In this document: positions 35,201-47,308 of the stretch, one piece after another
Layout of the letters: each line of letters begins with the position of its first letter
Numbering within the stretch: the stretch's first letter is position 1
Assembly: GCA_036245805.1 (NCBI GenBank)
Contig: BTRK01000006.1
Span: forward strand, 24,026,365-24,090,364
Direction: 5' to 3'
DNA from: Pristionchus mayeri
Lineage: Eukaryota > Nematoda > Chromadorea > Rhabditida > Neodiplogasteridae
DNA: 64,000 bases
Notes under the pieces: generated by a model
Told to the model about the DNA's origin: nothing
Databases searched by the model: none
What the model saw: the letters and a program-made list of their open reading frames with translations, nothing else
Made by a program: the position numbers and the translations under genes

Positions 35201-36690
35201 TGAGAAAACTATGACTAACCTCGTAAGTCGACAATGCTTTCGATGCATACGAAGAAGTGCGTATCTCCTCCATTCCTCTCCACTCTTCTCCCTCCCTTCG
35301 CCAACTGATCCCTCATTTCCCTCGAGAGCGAATACGAAACATCCATCTCAAATACATAGTTTAGTTAGGCTCAGATTGGTTAGAATGATATCGAACATAA
35401 GTAAATCAGCAAAAAAATTAAATACGTCAAATGGAAAATAATATTTTAACAAATATTCCGCCTAACTTCTGCAGATAAATAAGTAGTGGCAAAAAGAAGA
35501 GGCGTACCTCTACACCAGACTCCAACTCCGTCCTCAGATCCTCCCATCCACCGGGAATCTCCAACTTTGTCTTCGTGGCGTCAAAGTAGACGTGTAGATT
35601 GGTGGAACGCCACACCATGGGAGACATCACCTGAGAACACTCCATTATTTAGCATTTTAGCATATTAACCGGATAAAAGACAAATTTAAAAAAAAACTTA
35701 GTAGTGCATTGTCATCTCGAACTACTGTGTCTCATCGATTGGAAGACTACCGTAGTTTCGATCTACAGTACCTCTCCGATTCCTCCCTCGCACCAGATGA
35801 TTGTCGCGGGTTCGGATATTTCTGTAAGAACCATATTTGGGGATTTGTTATTAGATACTTTCAGAAATGCTCCGTTTAGTGATAAAAACGTATTATTCAA
35901 AATCTTGAACCTCTGAGCTTACGGAGTTTGATAAAATGGTTAATTAGAATTGCTCGCTAATTACTGAACCCCGGAAAGACAATATATAGAAATCCGAACA
36001 ACAACCGGTCATTGCCACATACTCTGTACGTCCATCGACTGTAGTTGCTGCGGGTTCGATGATGCATTAGAAGAGGAGGGGAAGATGCGAGAGCGGGCAC
36101 GCTGGAAACTACATGCTCAAGAACTGCTACCAACCGTCGATGTTATCACTTACAGTTTGTAAAACAATTAACTGATTTATCAAACATAAGTTCTTCAGTA
36201 TTTTTACGAAGTAGAAGAATTGACAAATGATTGTACCTGCTGTCGGAAGTTAGACGTCGTCGGCACTCCGCCATGCCTGTTCTGTCGATTGTAGCTGTTG
36301 TATCCTCCTCGACCTGCAATCATCAGTTTGACCAATCAATAATGGATCTGATCCACTTCCCATAGATCTAGGCATAGCTAGGCCATTGCAACTAAGGTTT
36401 GTGCACTATGCATAGTCAGTTCACGTAATTATAAGTTGCAAACAGAGACTAGTATGACAGCAAATACTAAGACTAACCTCTTGCACCAAGATGTCCGCTG
36501 CTGCTGTTGTGGCCGCCGTTATTAGATTGCCCTGCAACGAGGAATACATATCGAGATGCTATCGCACGAACAAACCGTAGTACTTCCTGCCGTAGAAATT
36601 GCGCTGATTACTGCCTCCTCTCAAGTTATCGCGAGAATTGTTACCGAAACGGTCTGCCGGTGGGCTATCGACCGCTCCGCGCCGCGCCAT
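26223..36690 (-). CDS. Long multi-exon protein with Arg/Gly-rich N-terminus (function unknown)
   Basis: The start at 36690 begins MARRGAVDSPPADRFGNNSR and continues through short exons (36576-36690, 36478-36531 and others) rich in Arg, Gly, Asn and Ser (for example GRGGYNSYNRQNRHGG), like RNA-binding low-complexity regions. Middle exons between 35.6 and 32.9 kb look like folded domains: WRSTNLHVYFDATKTKLEIP, VVIARRDSGAAFLIN, CDRGVTRWAVSAEPYGEE, VVVGSCWRFRACRELPGRSA, then acidic pieces (LIDLEGEEEVLVPLGEE). The 3' half (31.7-26.2 kb) is charged and Pro-rich (KMKKKRRRK; NPPPPPPASPSQS; EAKKKREEAEETWKKHEKEH) and ends MQPEMKLHDNLKDLF before a stop at 26223. I do not recognise the family. About 20 exons have plausible splice borders but not every join was phase-checked, so this might be two genes. 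An intron or exon near 28.2-30.7 kb is invaded by foldback elements. Confidence 0.6.
28126..28200. repeat. Left copy of ~75-bp inverted host duplication
   Basis: This segment includes a coding exon end (minus strand, GACCTCCGTGCTGTACTCAT) and the adjoining intron start. A nearly identical inverse copy lies at about 30712-30786, on the other side of the foldback chain. Confidence 0.75.
28201..29322. mobile_element. Foldback element with ~45-bp ends, hosting a hairpin and mariner B
   Basis: The left end (CCAAATAATGATTTCCAGGA near 28209) is inverted near 29283-29315 (CCTGGAAATCGTTATTTGG). Inside are a palindromic hairpin at about 28245-28380, with AATTTTTCGAAATTT arms, and the mariner element B. 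Confidence 0.75.
28382..29280. mobile_element. Degenerate mariner element (copy B)
   Basis: An 899-bp element with ends TTAGGTTGGTGCAAAAGTTT and the inverse CTTTTGCACCAACCTGA. It is related to copy A across its length and lacks the TTAA-flanked insertion found in A. No intact transposase. Confidence 0.85.
29323..30712. mobile_element. Foldback element F3 with ~265-280-bp arms
   Basis: The left arm (29323-29600, GAGCCCGTTTGCGTAAGAAT at its start) is inverted at about 30450-30712. The arms pair through ATTCCGGGGCAGAATTTGAT and GACGCCATGACGTCGAAATA. A second foldback (F4) lies in the loop. The end motif GAGCCCG is shared with F1 at 22175. Confidence 0.83.
29604..30070. mobile_element. Foldback element F4 nested inside F3
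   Basis: Arms of about 180 bp: 29604 onward (AATAGTAATTGGTAAAATGC) and its inverse ending at 30070. They pair through CAAAGTATTCGGGGAGACCG and CTATTTTACGCCATAAACCT. The loop (29780-29890) is C/T-rich. No coding capacity. Confidence 0.8.
30712..30786. repeat. Right, inverted copy of ~75-bp host duplication
   Basis: This is the inverse of 28126-28200 with a few substitutions and small indels; it carries GTGACCTCCGTGCTATACTC. It lies on the 5' side of the foldback chain relative to the host gene and would read antisense to it. Confidence 0.75.
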
Positions 36691-37089
36691 TTCACAGCGA
36701 ATGTACGAAAATGTCAACCCCTTCCTTTGTGTCTGTATTCTATTAAACTAATTGTTCGAAAGTATGCAAAATCATGGATGCATAAACACCAAACATTAAA
36801 AGAAGCGAGTAGTAAATTGAGAGAAACTAACTACGTTGTGTGGGAGTGATTGACGATGTGCAGTGGTGACTCCTTGAGTGTCGAAAGATTAATTCGAGAG
36901 GTGGCAGTTGGCAGCGAGAGCATCAGAGGAAGTAACTATGAAGACTACTTCCGGCCGTAAATGTACGGTAAATAATAGTAAACAACAAAAATTGAATTAA
37001 TTAATTTGAAAATGGAAAATTTTCTTGCCGGAGGTGCATGTTTTCTCTACACCATACTGTATGGTACATACACCATGTCAACATTGATC
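36691..37089. other. Upstream region of the Arg/Gly-rich gene
   Basis: No gene or RNA is recognised. It should contain the promoter of the minus-strand gene starting at 36690. Confidence 0.35.
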
Positions 37090-37098
37090 GGTGATTTG

Positions 37099-37947
37099 AC
37101 TAGAAACTAAAACGAGGATGGGGGCGGGGCCGCATATTTGCATCACACGAAGCCGCGCATTTTTACCGCTGTTGCCGCGCGTTTCTAGTTTGTCGAATCT
37201 CGCAGATTTTCTTTTTTTATTTATTTAAATTGATATTAAATTGTTAAACAATTAAATTGATATATTTTTTGGTGGAAGTGATTAAATGAGTATTCATTGC
37301 AAATACATTTCATCCCTCTAAATTATATTCTTTATAATGGATGCATTTCTTCATAATCGGCGACTGATCGTATATTTTTTGATTAAATATTATGATAAAT
37401 TGTAATTTAATTCATTTTATTAACTGCTTTGGAGCAAATCTATTTTAAAATTGAAGACGTGACCATAACTCAAGAAATCGCGATTACTAATCCACATAAG
37501 AAGAAAATGACTTGTATTGGCATAAAAATGGCCCTAGTTGTAAGAGGGTCATTGCGTTCTAGTTAGTTCTAGTTAATAGCCGTGTTCATGAGCCGTGTTC
37601 ACCCCTTGTCTCCAGCACTCTTCTACTGACGGAAACCTGAATTGCAAAGAGGTTCGTAAGGTAAGGGAGGATGAAAAACAAGGGAGTATCATTCATTTAC
37701 TCTGGAGAATTATGTCACCAAGATATATTGGACACTAAGTACTCTTTCAGACCCATTATAAACAAGAAAATATAGTGGGATGTCATATATTTGCATTGAA
37801 CAATCATTTATAATCATTTCCCTCAACAAAAATAAAAATAGGATCAATCAAAATAAATAAAAAGAAAATAAACTGCGAGATTCGACAAACAAGAATCGCG
37901 TGATGCAAATATGCGGCCCCGCCCCCGTCCTCGTTTTAGTTTCTTGT
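37099..37947. mobile_element. Foldback MITE with 9-bp target duplication
   Basis: GGTGATTTG is repeated directly at 37090-37098 and 37948-37956. The element begins ACTAGAAACTAAAACGAGGA and ends with the inverse of ACAAGAAACTAAAACGAGGA. Arms include GGGGCGGGGCCGCATATTTG and its inverse, and GTTTGTCGAATCTCGCAG and its inverse. The 849-bp element has no coding frame. A 9-bp duplication suggests a Mutator-like superfamily. Confidence 0.86.
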
Positions 37948-37956
37948 GGTGATTTG

Positions 37957-38351
37957 CTGTTCTCTAGATTTTATATGTGATCTTAACGATATATTTCTTT
38001 ATCAGGCATGTTTAATAACGGGCGAGGAAGAAAAAAAATACAGCGTACATAACAACAAAAAAGTGAGCACGAATAAGAATGCTGAATTGATGCTTCATTA
38101 TGTGAATCGGAGAATTATAGCAACATAGAGGGGAGATTCATTGGAAGTACACGAATTGGGGCAGTTTTGGAATATCGTCGAGGGGTATTTGTCAGTGATC
38201 GAAGCACTAATTAGTCATGTTCGTGCATAAGCGAGATTGGAGGAATAAGAAAGACGAGAAAGTGTAAAGTTATCGATGAGTATAGAAGAATGGATAACTC
38301 TTCGTGTGAATGGGCGAGAATATGAAGTGTGAGTGAGTGTACCCATCCCTC
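37957..38351. other. Spacer downstream of nid-1
   Basis: No feature recognised; expected to include the nid-1 3' UTR. Confidence 0.4.
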
Positions 38352-41300
38352 TCAGCAGTCCTTCAGTCCCTTCTTGTTATCGGGACAGACACACTTCGCT
38401 CCCTCACTTGAGGGCAGACACAAATACTTGCATCCACCGTTGTTCACTGAGCAAGAAGTGGGAGCTGCAAGAATGTCCGTGATAGATCAATCCCCACCCA
38501 ATACCGTACCTCCTTGGCAATGCTTGGGTACATTCAGGATACCGTACACCTTGCCCGATCCTCCGATCGAGATGGGGAAGGATTCGTACGCCTCACCGTA
38601 CACGGAGACCGAGTGCACGCGATTACTGTAATCAAATATCAAATTGAGATGCTACGGATCGATATCTAACTCCTTCCAATCGGTCCAGTACAGACGTTGC
38701 TCGTTGACTGCTGTGAGACCGAAGGGATACTGTAAGTCGGTGAACACGGTACGACGAGCTGTTCCGTCGAGATTGATGCACGAGAGACTGAAAAGCGATT
38801 CATCGATGGATTTGTCTACATTTTTGTATTGTATATTCGTTATTTATTTCTGTGTCTTCACTGGGAGAGGGAGAACGGGGAAAGTGTCTATGCAAAAGGA
38901 GAGACATACGAGTGTGCGCCAGCATCAACCCAGCAGAGTTCCCTCCTCTGGTGAAGGAGAACCAATCCATTGGGCAGATGGATGTCCGTGTTCACGAACT
39001 GAAAAGCACTCTTGTACTGAGGAAATCGCGTCATAGTTACACATGCTATTCCCTAGTTGTTTTTTTATTTGGCGCATTCGATTTATTCTTCTTCATTCTC
39101 CTTTCGGAGTGAATCTCCTAGGGTTCGATCTCAGGAAATTAAAGAAAAAAAGTACTAGAGTTCTAGCATATCGGGAAAAGTGTCTAATATTAAGCGTATA
39201 TCTCCTACCTGCATCACATTCTTTCCATCCAGATCCATTCTTCCGATCACAGGGTGGGCACGATGCCAATCCGTGTAGTAGAGGTGCCTGCAGATGGAAT
39301 GATGGGTACGGTAGGAATGGACTCCCTTCCCTTCCTTCCTCCACTCACTTATTCTGGACGTCGATGGCGAGTGCACGAGGGTTATAGAGACCTTCGTTGA
39401 GTAGACTCTTCTGATACTTCCCATCCAGAGAAACTACACCGATCTCATCTCGAGACGAATCGGCATAGTAGACATTCCTGAGGGAGGAATGAGTTCGCCT
39501 CTTTTCCTCTCGTGGGTCACTCACCTACTCGACCAATCAACAGCGACTCCCTCGGGAGATTCGAGGATATCTGCGAAGTGAGCCTTCGTCTCAGTTCCAT
39601 TCAACGACGACGATCGGATGACGTGACCTGCAGGGGGGGGGGGTGGATTGAGTCTCTTTTCTTCTCTTCTCTTCACTCACCAGTGATGTCACTCCACACA
39701 ATCCTCTCATCTGCACAATCGAAGTCGATGCCCACGGCTATTTGATGAGGAACGATCACGAGCTAAACACCAGATTTCATAGGTGATCACATTAATGTTT
39801 GATCTCTGACCTGTTTGCCGGGTACATCAGGATGGATTCCCCTGTGATAGATGGCCATTCCACGAGCAATCAGAAGCTCGTTATCAGCACGATCAGAATC
39901 AGCTGCAAGCGAATCTCCAATCAAAAGTAAATTCTTATTATTTGGAAAAAAAATGGTTGGTTGATTGATATTATTAATTATGAAGCGCCATTGTATTCTG
40001 CATAACAACTTTTTATGCTATTATTTCGTGAGTAGAAAGGGAAGCTCCATCATTATCTGGCAACTAACGGGCGCAAGTCCTTCCGTTTCCGTGATATCCA
40101 TAGAGACAGTTGCACACGTAGTGACCCCCCTCTCCCGGAACACACTCCGCATTCTTGTGACACAGCGACCGATCCTCCAGACAAGTCGCTGCAATGGTTA
40201 CGGTAAGTAGGTTACAGTAGGCAGTGGGACGAGTCAGATAGCTTACTGAAGGGAGCGCAGACGTGTCCGTTGCCTTGATATCCATTGTTGCACTTGCACG
40301 ACCATGCTCCAGTCTGATCATTGCTTGCACAATGAGCGTGCACTGAGCAATTGCCGCATCGAGGACGTTCTGAGGGAAGGAAGGATAGAGAGAGAAGGGT
40401 TACTGTATGGGGTGGTACGATAGGTCAGTCATGCAGTTTGTTAGGCCAGTCTACAATGGTCACTTACCGACTGGCGTGCACTGGTTGTGTCCATCTCCGA
40501 CTGAGCCTGGCTTGCAGATGCACACGTGGGTGTTCCTGAAGGGAAGGGACGGGTTACTGTAGACTCAGTCGGTACGATACCTCTCTCTGTCGTGGACACA
40601 GTTGGCATTGGCATGGCAGAGTCGGGGGTTCTCTCTGCAGGTTGAGACTGGAGCATGAGGAACGCATGTGAGCCCGTCACCAGTGAATCCTGAAGGGAAC
40701 GGTAGGAAGGGGGTATGATGAACATGGGATGCCCGATTGAAAGTTAAAGTAATTTTAAAAACCTAACCCTGGACGCATTTGCAGACGTACGCTCGTTCCC
40801 TCTCTCCATAGACACATTCTGCATTCTGAGTGCACGTCTGAGCCTCCGTGGGATTGCACTGATCTGAATGAGAAAGGGAATGACTGGAGAGAGGGGAAGG
40901 GAGTCACCATTGAACGAGCACTGATTGAGTCCATCTCCTCTGAATCCAGGGAGGCACTCGCACACATATCCCCCAGTCGCATCATCGAGCACACAATGGG
41001 CATTCCCGTGGCAGTCTGAGGCATCGACACACGACGGACGATGGTCTTCTGAGAGGGACTATTAGACTCTTGATATCAGTTAATACTTCCACCCTCACAA
41101 TCTATTCGATACAACTATTCACTCATTTTCCTCACCCTCTTCCTCTTCCCAGTTCTCCTTGGTGGGATTCTCGGCAGTCTTCACACAGTTCATTCCATCT
41201 CCTGCGTATCCAGGACGACACTCGCATGCGTATCTGAATGAAATTTTAGTGAGGGAATCGATAAGAGCAGTGAAAAATGGGATGGCTGAATTTTGCTTCA

Positions 41301-44300
41301 CCTGTCATTGTGTTGGTCGAATACGCACTGTGCATCGGAGTGACAGTTGCGGAGAGTATCGCAGCCAGGATTACGAACTGAATAGAGGGATAGGATAATG
41401 AGAAGAACTGATTCTAGTGATCGAAGAGTACTCGACGACTCACCAGGAGGAAGAGGAAGATTAGCTCCTCCGAGATCAATTTGAGTGCATCTCCATCCAT
41501 CTCCGTAGAATCCAGAACGACACACACATCTTAAAGAGATCAAAGATGAGTTGTTATTCTCTGAGATCAAATATCATTCTCACTTGAACTGGTCTGCTCC
41601 CTCGGGAGTTCGTTCGAATACGCAGTCTGCGTGTTCCGAGCAGTCATTGGTGACGTCACATCCTGGTCTCGTCGATACTCCTGTAATGTCTCACTTGAGA
41701 TACAGTACTCTACCGTACTATCACCGTGTCCACCATGGACTGGAGTGAGTTCCTGATCGAAAGCAGCACAGTTCTCCACTCCGTCGCCCTGAGGAGAGTG
41801 ATTTTGATCTTCCCCTTGCCTTTTCTCGTACCTTGTAGGGGGGAGTGCATTCACACTGCCAGATTCCCTTCGTGCGAGAGTAGGCACAAGTTGCATGGGC
41901 ATGGCAGTTCTCGTGAGAAGTACACACGTTGCCTGCAAGCAAATCAAGCTTGACCTCGATTAAATTCGAGTGCCAGAAACTGGAATGACGTGAGCGAATT
42001 CGGACAATATTTCATGAAGCAATGAGGAAAATGGACTGACTGATGTATCCGAGTTGTGGTGGAGTGTCTTCTCCCTCTTCGTCTCCACTGAGGGACTCAC
42101 AGTAGAGGCCGTTCCCTGCATATCCAGAACGACAGACGCATTCAGACTCAAAGGAAAAATTCATTTGACTGCTCATTAGAATTGGCTCCACCCGAATCAC
42201 TCAAAATCAAGATTATTTAATTGGTGTGCAATTTTTTTTTGCTGGCCTCCACCTCTATTACTTCTCCCTTCCCTTCTCCCTCAACTCACTCCTCCATCGG
42301 GACTGGGCATGCACTCTGCGTGTTCACTGCAGATGTACTGCCCACAGGGACGAATTCCCGCCTGCTGATGATTTGCCATCTGAGTTGCTCTCCTTCGACC
42401 TAAACCGAGAAAGTATACTACCGTAATCCCATCAGGATCATTAATAATCCACACGGGTTTCAGCTGAGAAGTTAACTGAGGATGTCACACAAAACAGTAT
42501 CGATGTTATTGATTACGGTATTGATTATCTCTTGATTAGGTAATGGTAGTGCACACCCTCGTCCTCCTCTCCGGCAGTCTCTGGATTGTGAACTGAATGG
42601 TGAGGTTCGGGGAGATCTTCTGGCTGACCACAGTGAGTCACTCCATCTCCCACGTACCATCCACGACAACGACATACTCCCACCTGGAGGGAGGGTTGGG
42701 GTAACTTATTGTCGAATCAATTGGGGTTTAATTAGATATAAATAAAGATATTAAAATACACTCAATAATAAGATAAATGAATAAAATCAGTTAGTGATGA
42801 TCGGTCTTCGTGTATCACCGTACCGTCTGTCCCTGTGCGGCCCATACGCATTCTCCCCATTGGTGGCACTGGTCGTGTCTAGTGCAATGGCCTGCGGGAA
42901 GGACTGAATCAGGGAGGGAAGGAGGGGGCGTGGCTTCGTTCTCTGAAAGGGTCAGAGAGGGGTTAGGGGAACTGAATTGTTGATTATAATGGTTGGTTGG
43001 TTTTCGGATAACAGTTTTAGCGCATGGGGATTTGGGTTGGTTAGACGGGCACTCTAATCATCGAAAGAATGGCTAACGGAAGCATCTGAATCCGTCTCCA
43101 TCAAATCCCCGCCTGCACTCGCATGAGAAAGAACCAGGGAGATTGATGCAGACTGCATAGGGATCACAATCGTGATCCCCACGAGAACACTCGTCCAAGT
43201 CTGAAGGAAGATCACGTTGGGGGACTAGATACTATTGCTTCTATTGCAAAAGGGTTGTGCATTGCAATGACCACATGGGGATATTTAGACAGAACTGGTC
43301 GAGCAGATTTAAAACAGATAAGAAGATGATTGTCGTCATCTCAACAACTGGGTGCCGATCCCTTCCCTCACCCGCACATATCCATCCCATGGGAGATCCC
43401 TTCTCTGCTCTCGCTGTGTATCCTCTCTCGCACTCGCATCGATACTTCTGCTCTGCTGCTCTACAGAACATATTCGGCTGCGTGCACAGATGAGCTCCCT
43501 CTGCACACGGGTCCTGCAACGATGAGTGTTGTCTCGTCCTACCGTACTCTTCTACCGTGTTCACTGCATGGGTCGGGGCGGGAACGGGGGCGCCAGCTGG
43601 TGGCTGATACTGTGTCTCTCCATGCTGTCTTCTCACGGTCGTGTCGAATGATTGACCCGCTCGACGAGGGATCGTATCCACCACGGACTGAGACGCGTAT
43701 CTACAGAGACGACACTTGGTAAAAGTCGACGAGGGATTGCACACTCACCGCACCACACCGTCAGCTTTGTCGTACTTGACGTGCACGTTCTCAAATCGGA
43801 TGCGAATGGAGGAAGGAAGAGAAGCGGCCTGGAAATTATAATTGGATTGAGGTGTTCCTTAAATGGTTTCTTCTCACCAGCTGGGGGCATTCCTTGTAGT
43901 GAACTTGCTCATCCACCACCATCTTCATTCTGCGATCGACCCCTCTCTCAGATACAGTAACTGCCACCGTGGCCAACGAACGGATGAAACCTTGAAGGAT
44001 GAGATTGATCTTTGATCTCAGAATGAGGAACTTACCCGGTTCGTCCCTAGTGAATTCTGCTTCGTAGTTCTCGAAGGAAACGCGAGCATCATCGCTCAGA
44101 ACGGGGATGTGGCCATGGATCTCAGTCTGAAGCAGAAACAGTTGACTGATTGTGAGTATTCCCTCCCTTCCAAATAGCCACGAGAACACAAGCCCCTGTT
44201 AAACTTTCTAGTATCCCTTTCTTTTTCTCTGCTCACATTGCTCTTGAAGTAGTGGTAGATGTCTCTGCCTGCGAATTGTTGACTGATCGTCACTGCATAG

Positions 44301-45658
44301 TGATCATCGTAGTGAACAGTCGCAGTTCGATTGAAGAGACCTCCAGTGATATCGAAGCCATTCTTTGCCCCTTGAGGTGTCTGCAATGCACATGGGATAG
44401 AAGCAGTGTATTTTCGGATGAAATAATGATTCATTTCATTGCACTTTATCTGGGAGGACAGTCCATGTACTTGGAATGGGTGAGAAAGTGACCTCCGCGA
44501 ATAGCCATCCCATGAGTGATCCGATGGGAGTGAGAAGGAGGAAGGAACTACCGAGGGGCGCGGGAACCTTCGACACGGCAGTGTACACTTTGCCATCTGC
44601 AGATCACTTCATGAGTCCTATCCACCATCCATTGCCAACCTCCAGTGGTGATGAAAGTGTGCAACTCGGTCTTCTCCACTTCCTGTCCATTGACCATCCC
44701 CTGGAATCCACCCGTGATACGCTGAGGATCTTCTGCAATACATCCATCTGTTGAACAACCACGAAGAAATGTCTAAGAAAATAACGAGATAGAGGAGTAG
44801 GTAAAAATGACCTCTCTTGAGGCACTCGACTCCGTTTCCGAAGTGGTTGTTTTTGCACTCGCAGCAATGGCCATTGCAAGTAGCCTCTGCATGGCAGACG
44901 GAGGAAGAACCACAGAAGGAGGAAGAGGGAAGGGGAGCAGAGTAGAGGGGAGTCTCCACTGGGGCTGAAGGGATCAATAGGGTCGAAGGATCATAAGGAA
45001 GAACAATGGTTCAGTCTAGTTCCTCTACAGTGGTCGTTCTCTCTCCTCTTCAGCTGACCATTCACAATTGGATGTCTCTCTTCCTCCCTTCTCTCTTCCA
45101 CTGGAGGTCGTCGTCTTCTCTCTGCATCGGGAGCTGCAAGGGATCACTCTGATCCTACTCCCCTCTAGATCACTCACAAGTGCATACACAGAGAGTGCAT
45201 CCCTGGTCATCAGTGAGTAGTTGGCAGCCAGCTGGACATCCATCGGGATACGCATTGGGAGGGCAGTCTGAAGGAGAAAGTATAGAAACAACTATGACAG
45301 GTTTGGTTATCTTCGCACAAAATCGTTCCAATCCCTTCTTTCGAATGTAAGAGGATGGGCTGGAAGTTGGAGTACGTGAGAAGACAGCCTTCCATTATTC
45401 TCTTCTCTGCACTCTTCCCTCCATCCTCCTCCTTCTCTCAGGTCACTCTCATAATATTGGCATCTCGTCCATCACAAGTCATCATAAAGAAGTGAGCGTG
45501 GGAGAGATCTCTGCCACTCTCACTGGAGGAGAGAGAGAAAGAGGGCAATGTGCAGAGATGCAAGGTTACGAAAACTACCCCCGTTTAGAAATCTGGTCTT
45601 GCAGTGGCTGTATCGATTGAATGCCCCATCTCTCCATTTCGTGTACTAATTGGAATGA

Positions 45659-45737
<79 letters not shown>

Positions 45738-47308
45738 GTACCCTGTTCCTTCTTCTCCTCCACACTCTCCTCCTCTTCGTAATCGACGTATTCATCACCA
45801 TCTCGTGGATCCTGCAATCCATTCTCCTCTATTTTCTCCCCCATCGTTCAAACCTCGATGGAGACTCCCGAGATGCGGAAGACGTACGATCCATCCTGAT
45901 CCATGTTCGATAGCCTGCATTCAATCATTTACAACCTTCATTTGAATACAATATACAATGATTTCTCTTGCATTTTTTGATGATTAGAGTAATATTGTTT
46001 TGCATTTCTAAATTCAGTATTTATAAGTATTGTATAAAATATTATCATACAGTGCGAGATCCTTGTTCTCCTCAGTTCCACTGTTGATCGTCCCTTGGAA
46101 TCGACCATCGAAGTGAGTGAATCCAGACTGCGCGAAGACTCCTACGAGGAGAGTCTCATCCTTCTTCCTTCTCCCTTCTCCCCCCCCCTCTCTTTTCTCT
46201 CTCACCCTTCGTCTTCACCCATGCGATTCTCGCGTAGAGAAGGAATGCGTATGACTGAATTCCATCGGTAGTGAGAACAATCTGAAGGAGAGATTCATCT
46301 TGGGTAAGTAGATCGGCTAATAAATAATATAATATACGAAAACTAGTCAAACGGTAATTGGTTGTTCTCTCACTTGGAACGAGTTCTGTCCTTGCTTCTC
46401 CTTTCCTTGAAGTCCTTCCCAAGTGACCACTGTTGCCTACAATTTTCAGTTTCGGAAATAGTGTTGAATTGATTTGCTATGGAAGGAATCTTCTTCTCTA
46501 CCTGTACAGCATTGAAAGTGTTAGCATCGGGGAACTCGTGGTGGATGGAATCAGTGAGTCGAGTGAGGAGAAGTCGATCTGAGGTCGTCGAGCTAAAGTG
46601 GAACTTCCGATTGGATTCAGATTGATTCTCACCGATAGTAGGTCTTCCCCTCAATGACTGGTGCATAGAGCACTGCGATTGCACTTCGATTGAGTCTCTC
46701 TAGGGGGAAATACTCCTCTGAAATACCATCCATACGATGCAGTTCTCTACAAACAGACGGATACCAGTATCCAGTTCCTGGAAGGTGACGATTCCCTTGT
46801 TCGATATGAATAGCTGGTCTTCATTCCTTTCCATGTACACGATCGGATGCTCGAGAGTCACGGCGGATTGAGAGCCATCCAGAAGCTGCAGAAGAATCAA
46901 CAATTATCGATTATATTCACAAACGTTCTCTAAACCCTAAAAATTCCTTGAGTGTTTTACTTTTCAGTTCATGCCTTCTCTATAAGCTAGCAAACAGCCC
47001 CTCCACGAACAAACTCTTTGGGAGTGATAAGATAAGGGAGGTCAGTGACCGAGGTTCCCCTTTCTCCTCCCTTCATCTAATAGTCCAACAGAAAGTGTGC
47101 CTTAAGAGTTTCCATCGCGTGTGCAAAGATGTGAAATATATCTCGCCTGTCACTCTTTAGGTTCACTCATCTACTTATTCCATTTGATAAAGTATGGAAA
47201 GAGGTCTCAAACCTGGTCTCCAGCCTTCTTCCCGAAGTCGAACAGTCTCGCCCTTCCACTGACTGCCACTAGAAGACACCAAGTGACGAGTAGCGGTAGC
47301 AACCGCAT
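38352..47308 (-). CDS. nid-1: Nidogen (basement-membrane glycoprotein)
   Basis: Nidogen links laminin and collagen IV networks in basement membranes; in C. elegans NID-1 affects axon position and synapse organisation. The full domain order is visible. The signal peptide begins [18 protein letters not shown] at 47308. The NIDO domain follows at 46.9-46.0 kb ([64 protein letters not shown]). An acidic linker lies at 45.8 kb ([13 protein letters not shown]), a cysteine block at 45.2 kb, and an EGF module at 44.9 kb. The G2F beta-barrel spans 44.75-43.7 kb ([40 protein letters not shown]). About a dozen EGF modules fill 43.6-40.1 kb (for example [14 protein letters not shown]). The YWTD propeller lies at 40.0-38.55 kb ([29 protein letters not shown]). 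A final EGF module ends [11 protein letters not shown] at the stop. Many short introns separate these pieces; I did not close every phase. One intron holds a (CT)n microsatellite. Confidence 0.93.
45662..45734. repeat. (CT)n microsatellite, 73 bp
   Basis: An uninterrupted CT dinucleotide run of about 36 units (GA on the nid-1 coding strand) lies between the acidic-linker exon and the next nid-1 exon. The frames through it are periodic artefacts. Confidence 0.97.

Noticed and set aside
37000..38000. Promoter or CpG-like island
   Set aside because: The GC-rich blocks are the arms of a foldback element with a target duplication.
45604..45945. Leu/Ser repeat protein at the CT microsatellite
   Set aside because: It is a dinucleotide run within a nid-1 intron; the frame has no other support.
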